This document shows, piece by piece, positions 21,831-29,968 of a stretch of DNA of 41,871 nt. The translations under genes and the position numbers were made by a program. The notes beneath the pieces were generated by a model. The model worked only from the letters and a program-made list of their open reading frames with translations. It made no database searches and was not told the origin of the DNA. Position 1 is the stretch's first letter. The number at the start of each line of letters is the position of its first letter. This stretch comes from Vibrio sp. 10N.261.45.E2 (lineage in GTDB: Bacteria > Pseudomonadota > Gammaproteobacteria > Enterobacterales > Vibrionaceae), in assembly GCF_002875705.1 (NCBI RefSeq), contig NZ_MCZZ01000089.1, positions 1 through 41,871 on the forward strand, read 5' to 3'.

Positions 21831-22712
21831 TTAGTCTTCATAACTTAGATATTGAATACATAAGTCATGGAAAGCTTGTGCTTGTGGCGAAATCGTACGG
21901 TCAGCCAGTCTGAAAATACCGATTTGACGCTGTAAGGGCGGGTCAATCAATGGAATCCACACCAAGCGGGTTTCATTGGTTGGGAAAGCCAGTTTAGGTA
22001 GCGTGGTCACGCCTATCCCGAGCTCTAACACCGAAAACAACGAAGTAATGTTCTCGACTGAGTACAGAGCTTGTTCGCTGAGCATTCGCGCGGGTGTTGG
22101 GTCAAGTAGGGTGCAAGTCCCGTTACGAATGAAGGGCTGCTTTAACAAGGTTTGCCATTCGATTCCTTCCCGTTGAGAGGCAATAGGGTTGTCTTTGAGG
22201 CATACGACACCGATAGGATCAGAAAGCAAAGGCGTGAAGTCGATGCTCTGTTCTTCTAAATGGGAGCTGTTTCCGAGGGCAACGTCAACCTCGCCAGACA
22301 GTAATCTTGCTTCTACACCTGCCGCATTATCATCAATCAAACTCACTTCTACATTAGGGTACTGCTCACAAAAAGCCCCTAAAACACTAGGGATTAATTT
22401 TGCCGCGACCGAAGGTACGCTCGCTATTCGAACTCTTCCTTGTTGGCCCGCGGCTGCGGCACGCAGGTCGTTATCTAATGCTTTGTAAACATTTAGAAAT
22501 TGAATGATCTTGGGTAAGCAAATTTCGCCAAATGGCGTCAGTGTTGATTTGTTGCCTGTTTCAAACAGTGGTTGGCCGAGTATTTTTTCTAGCTCTTTTA
22601 TCGAAGTCGAAAGTGCCGCTTGCGATCGATTTGCACGGTGAGATGCCGCTCGAAATCCACCTTCTTCGACCACCAAAACAAAATGTTTTAACTGTTGTAG
22701 CTTAATGCTCAT
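21831..22712 (-). CDS. LysR-family transcriptional regulator
   Basis: 293 residues, the normal LysR length. The N-terminal helix-turn-helix reads LKHFVLVVEEGGFRAASHRANRSQAALSTSIKELEKILGQPLFE, followed by a linker helix and a two-lobed effector domain (GRVRIASVPSVAAKLIPSVLG, GVEARLLSGEVDVALG). Divergent from the ridA-like gene with two adjacent dyads between them, so it most likely controls the rightward catabolic genes and itself. The effector is unknown but is likely a substrate or intermediate of that cluster. Confidence 0.93.
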   Translation of the reverse strand: MSIKLQQLKHFVLVVEEGGFRAASHRANRSQAALSTSIKELEKILGQPLFETGNKSTLTPFGEICLPKIIQFLNVYKALDNDLRAAAAGQQGRVRIASVPSVAAKLIPSVLGAFCEQYPNVEVSLIDDNAAGVEARLLSGEVDVALGNSSHLEEQSIDFTPLLSDPIGVVCLKDNPIASQREGIEWQTLLKQPFIRNGTCTLLDPTPARMLSEQALYSVENITSLFSVLELGIGVTTLPKLAFPTNETRLVWIPLIDPPLQRQIGIFRLADRTISPQAQAFHDLCIQYLSYED

Positions 22713-22742
22713 GGCACTGATCCTTCTCTAGCCCTTGCTATG

Positions 22743-22778
22743 CCTTACTTTCTGTAAGGTGATAGATTTTTCTTATCA
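22743..22778. promoter_or_regulatory. Putative LysR binding region (two adjacent dyads)
   Basis: TGATA-N9-TATCA at 22760-22778 is a perfect dyad in the T-N11-A format common for LysR proteins. Directly before it lies CCTTAC-N5-GTAAGG at 22743-22759, also perfect. Both sit between the divergent lysR and ridA-like starts. Confidence 0.5.
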
Positions 22779-22869
22779 AATGCACAAAATTTACCGTTAG
22801 ATTTATCAGTCGTCAAGGTGCAGTATTTAACCATCTTGAAACATAGTTGTTACAAAGTTGGATGGAATC

Positions 22870-23268
22870 GTGAACGCAAAAACTAAAAAACACCCAGTAA
22901 AAACCGAGCTTTTCGCTTCAAAAGCACCACTAGAGTGGGCAATCGTTAATAACGGCACTCTATATACAGCGCAGATTCCAATCGATGAGACTGGTGCGGT
23001 AGTAGAGGGTGGTATCGAAGCACAAACGCGTCAGACTTTTAATAACCTTGTTCATACATTGGAGTGTGCAGGTGAATCTATGGATTCAGTGCTACAGGTT
23101 CTTATTTACGTGACAGACCGTGAATATCTAAAAACGGTGAACAGCGTATATGGAGAGTACTTCAATGCACCTTACCCAAACCGTGCTGCGGTCGTCGTTG
23201 CAGGGTTAGCAAGAGAAGAAATGCTGGTCGAGTTCGTGGTTTATGCATCGGCGTCTCAACCTGAATAA
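22870..23268 (+). CDS. RidA/YjgF-family enamine/imine deaminase
   Basis: About 132 residues, the usual RidA size. RidA proteins hydrolyse reactive enamine/imine intermediates released by PLP or oxidative enzymes, giving an oxo compound and ammonia. The conserved Arg that binds the substrate carboxylate is in PYPNRAAVVVAGL, and the Glu in MLVEFVVYA. An in-frame TTG at 22858 exists, but the GTG at 22870 (MNAKTKKHPVK) fits better. First gene of the cluster opposite lysR, with ALDH, dipeptidase-like and transporter genes following; this suggests that the catabolised compound contains nitrogen and passes through an imine. Confidence 0.88.
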   Translation: MNAKTKKHPVKTELFASKAPLEWAIVNNGTLYTAQIPIDETGAVVEGGIEAQTRQTFNNLVHTLECAGESMDSVLQVLIYVTDREYLKTVNSVYGEYFNAPYPNRAAVVVAGLAREEMLVEFVVYASASQPE

Positions 23269-23454
23269 TTCGATTGTGAACTAAGGCAATTTGCAGATTG
23301 AAGTTATTTGTCAGTAAAGATCTTTATTGATACAAGCGACTTGGTTCATTTTTACATACAAGATTCAAACATTATTTATTATAGAAATTAACGTTTTATT
23401 CATTAATCAGATGGTTGCCAGACTCAAACGCAGCCTAACCGTTACAAGGACAGA

Positions 23455-24918
23455 ATGATGACTCAATTACAGAATGTTCAAGCTGAAAACGCACTCTACA
23501 TTGGCGGCGAATGGCAAGCGGGTGTAAGCACCGTAGCGAACATTAACCCATCACATATTTCTGAAAACATCGGCAACTTTGCACAAGCAAGTGCTGAACA
23601 AGTTCAACAAGCAATTTCAGCAGCGAAACACGCTCAACCAGAGTGGGAAAAAACGCCAATTGAACGAAAGCAAGCGGTACTTCAAGCGATTGGTGACGAA
23701 CTGATTGCACGTTGTGATGAGCTGGGTACTTTACTTTCTCGTGAAGAAGGAAAGCCTTTTGCTGAAGGTCGCGGTGAGATTTACCGTGCAGGTCAGTTCT
23801 TCCAATATTTTGCGGCTGAAGTGCTTCGCCAGATTGGCGATAACGCAGACTCAGTACGCCCAGGCGTTTCTGTTGAAGTGACTCGTGAAGCAGTAGGCGT
23901 TATCGGCATCATCTCTCCTTGGAACTTCCCGACTGCAACAGCAGCTTGGAAAATTGCTCCTGCGCTTGCTTTCGGTAACAGCGTTATCTGGAAACCTGCA
24001 AACCTAACACCAGCAAGTGCGGTGGCATTAACTGAAATTATCCACCGTCAAGGCATCCCTGCAGGTACGTTTAACCTTGTACTAGGTAGAGGTTCAACGG
24101 TAGGTGATGCACTGATCAACTCTAAAGAAGTGAACGGTGTGAGCTTTACCGGTTCTGTTGATACGGGTCGCAAAGTAGCAGCCGCTACCGCGCCAAACTT
24201 CGTTCGTTGTCAGTTGGAAATGGGCAGTAAGAACGCACTTGTGGTCGCAGACGATGCTGATATCCAAACTGCAGTCGAAGCAACCATTGCAGGTTCGTTC
24301 TCGGGTGCTGGTCAAAAATGTACCGCGTCTTCTCGCCTAGTGGTTATGGATGGCATTCACGACCAATACGTGGAAGCACTGATTAAACGTATGAGCGAGC
24401 TGAAAGTGGGTCATGCACTGGAAGAGGGCGTGTTCATGGGCCCTGTTGTTGACGGTAACCAGCTTGAAGCAAACCTAGGTTGGGTAGAGAAAGCACGTCA
24501 AAGCGGCGGTGAGCTGGCATTTGGTGGCGAACGCTTGAGCATGCAACACGAAGGCTTCTACATGTCTCCAACGCTGTTCTTGAACACGAAGAACGATTGG
24601 GAAGTGAACCAAGAAGAAGTGTTCGCACCAATGGCAAGCGTGATTCGTGTTGCTGACTTAGAAGAGGCTATCGCGACAACCAACGATACTCGCTTTGGTT
24701 TAACTGGCGGCATCATTACTCAGAGCCTACGAACCAGCGCGATGTTCAAGCAACAAGCGCAAACAGGTTGTGTGATGGTGAACCTACCAACAGCAGGCAC
24801 GGATTACCACGTACCGTTTGGTGGCCGTAAAGAGTCTAGCTTCGGTCCTCGTGAGCAAGGTCAATACGCGAAAGAGTTCTACACCGTGGTGAAGACGGCT
24901 TACCAGCGTCCTTACTAA
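23455..24918 (+). CDS. NAD(P)-dependent aldehyde dehydrogenase, 2,5-dioxovalerate-type
   Basis: 487 residues. Catalytic Cys289 (GAGQKCTAS), general base Glu255 (QLEMGSKN), Asn157 (PWNFP) and the cofactor Lys180 are all present. The C-terminal NLPTAGTDYHVPFGGRKESS and FGPREQGQYAKEFYTVVKTAY resemble the group that oxidises 2-oxoglutarate semialdehyde (2,5-dioxopentanoate) to 2-oxoglutarate; this substrate is recalled from family patterns and is not proven. AAGGAC precedes the ATG. If correct, the cluster would deliver carbon to the TCA cycle, as in hydroxyproline or pentose/hexarate catabolism. Confidence 0.9.
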   Translation: MMTQLQNVQAENALYIGGEWQAGVSTVANINPSHISENIGNFAQASAEQVQQAISAAKHAQPEWEKTPIERKQAVLQAIGDELIARCDELGTLLSREEGKPFAEGRGEIYRAGQFFQYFAAEVLRQIGDNADSVRPGVSVEVTREAVGVIGIISPWNFPTATAAWKIAPALAFGNSVIWKPANLTPASAVALTEIIHRQGIPAGTFNLVLGRGSTVGDALINSKEVNGVSFTGSVDTGRKVAAATAPNFVRCQLEMGSKNALVVADDADIQTAVEATIAGSFSGAGQKCTASSRLVVMDGIHDQYVEALIKRMSELKVGHALEEGVFMGPVVDGNQLEANLGWVEKARQSGGELAFGGERLSMQHEGFYMSPTLFLNTKNDWEVNQEEVFAPMASVIRVADLEEAIATTNDTRFGLTGGIITQSLRTSAMFKQQAQTGCVMVNLPTAGTDYHVPFGGRKESSFGPREQGQYAKEFYTVVKTAYQRPY

Positions 24919-25056
24919 TCCACTTTCTGTATAAGAATTGGATAGTTGGAGAATTAAATCCCTAGCTATCCAGCTATCGAATTGGCCTGATTCACAGAGT
25001 CAGGCCAACATTCAAACCAAAGCAGCAAACGAATTTAGACAAGTGATTTAACCCAT

Positions 25057-25091
25057 TTTTGAAAACATGTTATTCGAGCGTGTTTTCAAAA
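25057..25091. promoter_or_regulatory. 35-bp dyad upstream of the dipeptidase-like gene
   Basis: Perfect 11-bp arms TTTTGAAAACA (25057-25067) and TGTTTTCAAAA (25081-25091) flank 13 nt. It ends 36 nt before the start codon. It could be an operator or an RNA hairpin; no T-run follows, so it is not a terminator. A further hairpin, TTGGCCTGA / TCAGGCCAA (24982-25008), lies just after the aldehyde dehydrogenase, also without a T-run. Confidence 0.5.
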
Positions 25092-25127
25092 CCGAGCTAG
25101 AACACTGAGCTTTCAATAGGAGTGGTT

Positions 25128-26123
25128 ATGTACCAGCAACGGATTGTTATAGATGGATTGCAATACTGCAATTGGAATAGAGAATATTTCCAAACACTAA
25201 AGGCGAGCGGCATTACAGCAGTTCACGCTACCGCGGTTTACCACGAGACAGCTCGTGAAACCTTATCTCGCTTTGCAGAGTGGAATTTAAGATTCGAGCA
25301 GAACGCAGACCTTATCATGCCGATTCACTCAATGGCGGATGTTGAGACTGCAAAAGCGACTGGCAAAGTCGGCATTTTCCTTGGTGCTCAAAACTGTTCT
25401 CCAATCGACGATGAGATTGGTCTTATCGAAGTGATGCGCAAGCAAGGTCTTTTGATCATGCAGCTTACTTACAACAACCAGAGCTTATTGGCGACGGGTT
25501 GTTACGAGAAGAACGACACCGGTATCACGCGCTTTGGTAAGCAAGCGATCGAAGAGATGAACCGAGTGGGGATGATCATCGATATGTCTCACAGTGCGGA
25601 GCGTTCAACGCTTGAAGCGATTGATCTGTCTTCTCGTCCTATTTGTATCAGCCACGCGAATCCAACATTTGCTCATGATGCACTACGAAACAAATCAAAC
25701 GATGTGATTAAAGCGCTCACTGCACGCGGTGGCTTAATCGGATTCAGCTTATACCCATTCCACCTACCAAACGGCAGCCAATGTACCTTGGAAGACTTCT
25801 GTCAGATGGTTGCGACCACTGCTGACATGGTTGGCGTCGAACACCTCGGTATTGGTAGTGACCTATGCTTAAACCAGCCTCAAGCTGTCCTTGAATGGAT
25901 GAGAAATGGTCGTTGGTCTAAAGCAATGGACTACGGCGAAGGCTCTGCAAACAACTCAGGTTGGCCAGATGCGTTGCCTTGGTTCTGTGGTAGTGCGGGT
26001 ATGGAAAACATATATAACGGATTGATGCGTCATGGTTTCAGTGAGTCTGAAGCTGGGCAAGTCTTGGGAGAAAACTGGTTTAACTTCTTGAAAGATGGCC
26101 TAGAGCCGCAAAGCAAGGGTTAA
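25128..26123 (+). CDS. M19 membrane-dipeptidase-like protein lacking part of the metal site
   Basis: About 331 residues of the renal dipeptidase (M19) amidohydrolase fold. Of the family's dizinc ligands, the two late His remain (DMSHSA and CISHANPT), as does an Asp (GIGSDL). The N-terminal H-x-D is replaced (IDGLQYC where DGHND is usual), and the bridging Glu is missing (FLGAQN where an EG is usual). From memory, a similar altered M19 protein is encoded in the Pseudomonas glycine-betaine/dimethylglycine region. It is therefore unlikely to be an ordinary dipeptidase. A GTG at 25122 is in frame, but AGGAG is spaced for the ATG at 25128. It has no signal peptide, so it is cytoplasmic. Confidence 0.82.
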   Translation: MYQQRIVIDGLQYCNWNREYFQTLKASGITAVHATAVYHETARETLSRFAEWNLRFEQNADLIMPIHSMADVETAKATGKVGIFLGAQNCSPIDDEIGLIEVMRKQGLLIMQLTYNNQSLLATGCYEKNDTGITRFGKQAIEEMNRVGMIIDMSHSAERSTLEAIDLSSRPICISHANPTFAHDALRNKSNDVIKALTARGGLIGFSLYPFHLPNGSQCTLEDFCQMVATTADMVGVEHLGIGSDLCLNQPQAVLEWMRNGRWSKAMDYGEGSANNSGWPDALPWFCGSAGMENIYNGLMRHGFSESEAGQVLGENWFNFLKDGLEPQSKG

Positions 26124-26257
26124 GCGTTTCTCACTAGCAATAATCGAATGAGTAGCCTTCTAACAAACGTTCAATGAGCAAGTGCTGCTTTATCAATTTC
26201 ACTATTCAAAAGGAACAACGGTCTATTTCGCAACGCGGTAACCCAAACATGGATTAG

Positions 26258-26286
26258 CCTGCCCAACACAAAAATAATAGGGCAGG
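26258..26286 (+). other. Hairpin in the leader before the BCCT gene
   Basis: CCTGCCC (26258-26264) pairs perfectly with GGGCAGG (26280-26286) around a 15-nt AT-rich loop, in the 228-nt gap between the dipeptidase-like and BCCT genes. No T-run follows. It may stabilise or process the transcript between the two genes. Confidence 0.4.
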
Positions 26287-26351
26287 TGTTAAATACACCC
26301 TTGTAGTCATCATTTTAATGACAGCTGCAAAGAAACCTCTGGAGTCAGAGT

Positions 26352-27959
26352 ATGTCTGATTTAACCAATAGCGTGAAGTCTTCTAGCTTAAATGCGGGTC
26401 AAACACACACAGCAATTAATGCAAAAAACAACACAAACGAGTCTGAGTCTACGTCAGACAAATTGGGACTATCCAACCCAGCACTTTGGTACAGCGGCGG
26501 CTTTATCGCTCTGTTCGTGGCACTTGCTCTATTTGATGGCGAGCTGTTATCAAGCCTAGTAAATACGGGCTTTGCATGGTCTGTAAAAGTATTCGGTCCT
26601 TACTGGCAAATGCTTCTTCTTCTGACTTTTCTTATTGGTCTTGGCTTAGCGGCAGGGCGAACAGGCAAGGTTATCCTAGGTGGCATCGCTAAACCTGAAA
26701 TGGATGGTTTCCGTTGGATGGCTATCATCTTCTGTACGCTACTGGCAGGTGGCGGTGTATTTTGGGCAGCAGCAGAGCCGATTGCTCACTATGTTAACCC
26801 ACCACCATTGTACGGCGCACAAGAAAACGCACAGCAAGGCGCGGTGAATGCTTTATCGCAATCATTCATGCACTGGGGTTTCCTAGCATGGGCTATTGTG
26901 GGCAGCTTAACGTCTATCGTGGTTATGCACCTTCACTACGACAAAGGCTTACCTCTTAAACCTCGTATTCTGCTTTACCCTGTATTAGGCGAAAGAGCAC
27001 TGAAAGGCCACACAGGTGCACTGATTGATGCATGTTGTATTGTTGCAGTAGCGGCGGGCACCATTGGCCCTATCGGGTTCTTGGGCCTACAAGTGAGCTA
27101 TGCACTGAACGCACTGTTTGATATTCCAGACGGCTTTACGACGCAACTGATCATCATCTTATTCGCTATTGTTCTATACACGTTGTCGGCATTAAGTGGT
27201 CTTAACCGCGGAATGCAAATGCTAAGCCGTTACAACGTAATTTTGGCAATGGCTTTGATGGTCTACATCCTGATTTTTGGACCAACAAACTTCATCTTCA
27301 ATGGCTACATCCAAGGTGTAGGCAGCATGATTGATAATTTCATCCCAATGGCGACTTACCGTGGTGACGAGGGTTGGTTGAGCTGGTGGACAGTGTTCTT
27401 CTGGGGTTGGTTCTTAGGTTACGGCCCAATGATGGCAATCTTCATCGCACGCATTTCACGCGGTCGTAGTATCCGCCAGTTGGTATCAACGATTAGCTTG
27501 ATTGCTCCGTTTGTTACTTGCTTCTGGTTCACGATTGTTGGCGGCTCTGGTCTTGCGTTCGAAATTGCAGACCCAGGTAGCGTAAGTAAAGCGTTCGAAG
27601 GTTTTAACTTACCCGGCGCACTGCTAGCGGTAACTCAGCAGCTACCAATGCCAATGCTTATCTCAATTCTGTTCTTGATTTTAACGACAATTTTCATCGT
27701 CACGACCGGTGACTCAATGACTTACACCATCAGTGTGGTGATCAGTGGTGAGACAGAACCGAATGCAATTATTCGTACCTTCTGGGGTGTGATGATGGGG
27801 GTAACCGCGTTAATTCTGATTTCCCTAGGGTCTGGCGGTATTTCAGCGCTGCAATCCTTCATTGTTATCACAGCGGTACCTGTGTCCTTAATCTTGCTGC
27901 CATCACTTTGGAATGCACCTCAAATCGCAATCAAGATGGCGAAAGAGCAGGGCTTATAA
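26352..27959 (+). CDS. BCCT-family betaine/choline/carnitine-type transporter
   Basis: 535 residues with about 12 membrane helices and a 45-residue polar N-terminal tail. BCCT hallmarks are MHWGFLAWAIVG (TM4), FFWGWFLGYGPMMAIFIARISRGRSIRQL (TM8 region) and VTTGDSMTYTISVVISG. The aromatic box that binds the trimethylammonium group in BetP is only partly kept: the HW..W tryptophans remain, but the following Tyr is Val and the TM8 Trp region reads GYGPMM, so the substrate is probably not plain glycine betaine. A ribosome site (GGAG) lies before the ATG. It is likely the uptake system for the compound degraded by the neighbouring enzymes. Confidence 0.93.
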   Translation: MSDLTNSVKSSSLNAGQTHTAINAKNNTNESESTSDKLGLSNPALWYSGGFIALFVALALFDGELLSSLVNTGFAWSVKVFGPYWQMLLLLTFLIGLGLAAGRTGKVILGGIAKPEMDGFRWMAIIFCTLLAGGGVFWAAAEPIAHYVNPPPLYGAQENAQQGAVNALSQSFMHWGFLAWAIVGSLTSIVVMHLHYDKGLPLKPRILLYPVLGERALKGHTGALIDACCIVAVAAGTIGPIGFLGLQVSYALNALFDIPDGFTTQLIIILFAIVLYTLSALSGLNRGMQMLSRYNVILAMALMVYILIFGPTNFIFNGYIQGVGSMIDNFIPMATYRGDEGWLSWWTVFFWGWFLGYGPMMAIFIARISRGRSIRQLVSTISLIAPFVTCFWFTIVGGSGLAFEIADPGSVSKAFEGFNLPGALLAVTQQLPMPMLISILFLILTTIFIVTTGDSMTYTISVVISGETEPNAIIRTFWGVMMGVTALILISLGSGGISALQSFIVITAVPVSLILLPSLWNAPQIAIKMAKEQGL

Positions 27960-27978
27960 CAAATTAAAGAGAAACAAG

Positions 27979-28118
27979 GTATCAGCCTTTGAAAGAAGGC
28001 TGATACAAGGTTCCGAGAGGAACAGAAAAACCGTACTGGTGAAGATACACCGGGCGGCACGTATTTAGGTCAATCGATCTAGTCAGGACAAATAATAAGG
28101 GGTGAGCTTGCTTGCCCC
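27979..28118 (+). ncRNA. Candidate structured RNA/leader between the BCCT and unknown genes
   Basis: The gene-free gap holds several hairpins in a row: GTATCAGCCTT / AAGGCTGATAC (27979-28006), GTTCC-GAGA-GGAAC with a GNRA-type loop (about 28011-28024), a weak GGTG / CACC arm, and GGGGTGAGC / GCTTGCCCC (28099-28118, with two wobble pairs). None has a proper T-run, so a simple terminator does not explain them. It could be a cis-regulatory leader of the next gene, a processing region or a small RNA. It matches no riboswitch I can identify. Confidence 0.4.
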
Positions 28119-28228
28119 AAATAACGTGAAAGCTAACCAGCACACTGTAACAACGAATGCTTCATATGATGGCAACGATCGGTTCTGAATGGCTAGCAAA
28201 ATCCTATAACTATAAGGTGGTGAGCAAA

Positions 28229-29968
28229 ATGGATGCACATCGTTCTACTTACACTGAATCAGCACTGCGTGACGCAACCGTCGTCATGGCACCGGAAAGG
28301 CTAGGTGCAATGCACCAAACACGTATCAGCTTCGTAAGAACTCTGATTCGTAAAATGGCACAACAGCAATGGAAAGTGACTAAGCATGAGTGGCAACTGA
28401 GCCCTCAAGGTTTTGGTCATGTTATCTATAAGCTAGAAACGCCAAATCATGTTTATCATTTGGTTGTTTTCTGCGATGAGATTGCAGACGACGAACGAAA
28501 TGACCGTGTAATTGCTGAAAAGTGGGATGTAACGTTTGCGCTTGTTCTTGGAGATGTTGATGTCACCTTACTTGAAAGGCTTCGTGCGAATGTACCGCTA
28601 CAAGAAGCCGGCCGTAATCCAAATAATGTGCTTGTGTTGGCGCGTGCAAACAAAAGCGTACGAGTGTTTGAACACATCGTGAGTCACCTAGCTAAAGGTG
28701 TTCAACCAACACCAAAAGAACTGGCTGAAGTAGGTTACATCCTGCGAACGACAGCGGTATATGGTAATGGCAAATTTGGCATTGCTGACTTCAAAATCTT
28801 AGAGAAAAATGAAGATTTTAATCAGTCGTTTAGTGCGCAAATGTGTGCGGTTTATATGCTGCGTGAGTTCAGCCTAGATTGGGTTCATTACCTAGCCGAG
28901 CAACAAGGCGGTGAACAAGCGATTACCTTGCATAGAGGGTTACAACGTTACCTTGGTGTGGGGAATGCGACAGGTCTAGGGATGGCACCATACCTTATCA
29001 ACCACCCAAGTATTGTCGACCAGTGGATGACGACTCGTGAACATGCATTGGCGGAAGTGTTAGCTAATCCTACTGATGCGGCGTTGATTGAGCCACTACG
29101 TACATTAGTTAAAAAAGCGATTTGTCATTTAGAACAAGTCGTTACCATCAATGAAAACCAACAAGAGCTGAACAAAGCCGCTGTTGATGAGTTGAAACAG
29201 GCAACACAATCATTAGAAGCCTCTGTAAACCACTGCGATACATGGGCACAGTTAGTTGAACAATCTAAGCACATGAGTATGGAAGCCCAAGAAATCCTTA
29301 TCTCATGCTTGATGGAATTGTACCCAGAATTAGTGGACGCCCATCAAGAGCAAATGAATTGTAGCGAAACACTGTCGCTTCCGAGTGGTAAAAAGATTCA
29401 AGACCTTTTGGTGGTATTGGAAGAAAAATACCGCTGGGCGATTACGACTGACTTTACTAAAGCAGAGAATAATTACTGGTTCTGGTATCGCTCTCAAGAC
29501 AAAGAAGAGCCAAGACTCGGTGTTCGAGGTGAGGAACTAGGTGAAGAACGTGAACTGCCGTTAGATATCGGCCGTCAAGCTTACCGTTTGTACCATGCGT
29601 TACTGCAATTCGCGCCTGAGCTGTCGCTAGCTGAATTCCTTGTTAAGCAGCCACAGCATCGTGCGATTGCACGCCGTGTGTGGACGCTAGGCAACAAAGC
29701 GATGGGTGACATCCAAATGAATGTACTTCACCAAGAGTCGCTTCCGATGCATTTGTTACGTTGCAAACTCGCTATGTTTGGCGCAACTAAGTTTGATCCT
29801 CGCTCAGACCGTTGGGTTCGAGTGACTTTCTTCCAAGGGGCACCGCTGCTTGATGAAATCCATCAGGACGAGTGGGTGTTCCCACTGTTACCAAATGAAG
29901 CGGAGCTATCTGAATCTCATAAAATTTCTACGCCTATTAACGCTCAACATGGAGGTAAATCGTTATGA
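28229..29968 (+). CDS. Unrecognised large cytoplasmic protein paired with a DUF3726 protein
   Basis: Not recognised. From the ATG at 28229 the product is about 579 residues; the frame is open from 28157, but AAGGTGG sits 8 nt before 28229 and nothing supports the earlier ATGs. The protein is soluble, without signal peptide, membrane helix or a clear cofactor loop. Regions that look well packed are RISFVRTLIRKMAQQQWKV, a strand-rich part with YHLVVFCDEIADDERNDRVI, KSVRVFEHIVSHL, a helical middle, and a C-terminal part with EELGEERELPLDIGRQAYRL. It overlaps the DUF3726-type gene by 4 nt (ATGA), so the two are translated together and may form a complex. The cluster suggests a step on the BCCT-imported compound. 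Confidence 0.85.
   Translation: MDAHRSTYTESALRDATVVMAPERLGAMHQTRISFVRTLIRKMAQQQWKVTKHEWQLSPQGFGHVIYKLETPNHVYHLVVFCDEIADDERNDRVIAEKWDVTFALVLGDVDVTLLERLRANVPLQEAGRNPNNVLVLARANKSVRVFEHIVSHLAKGVQPTPKELAEVGYILRTTAVYGNGKFGIADFKILEKNEDFNQSFSAQMCAVYMLREFSLDWVHYLAEQQGGEQAITLHRGLQRYLGVGNATGLGMAPYLINHPSIVDQWMTTREHALAEVLANPTDAALIEPLRTLVKKAICHLEQVVTINENQQELNKAAVDELKQATQSLEASVNHCDTWAQLVEQSKHMSMEAQEILISCLMELYPELVDAHQEQMNCSETLSLPSGKKIQDLLVVLEEKYRWAITTDFTKAENNYWFWYRSQDKEEPRLGVRGEELGEERELPLDIGRQAYRLYHALLQFAPELSLAEFLVKQPQHRAIARRVWTLGNKAMGDIQMNVLHQESLPMHLLRCKLAMFGATKFDPRSDRWVRVTFFQGAPLLDEIHQDEWVFPLLPNEAELSESHKISTPINAQHGGKSL

Noticed and set aside
26258..26290. H-type pseudoknot CCTGCCC-AACA / GGGCAGG-TGTT before the BCCT gene
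   Set aside because: The connecting loops would be zero length, so it is sterically implausible; a simple hairpin suffices.
28010..28070. GGTTCCGAGAGG and ACACCGGGCGGCACG recall fragments of the guanidine-I (ykkC) riboswitch
   Set aside because: The order and spacing of the conserved blocks do not fit the consensus, so it is kept only as an unassigned structured region.
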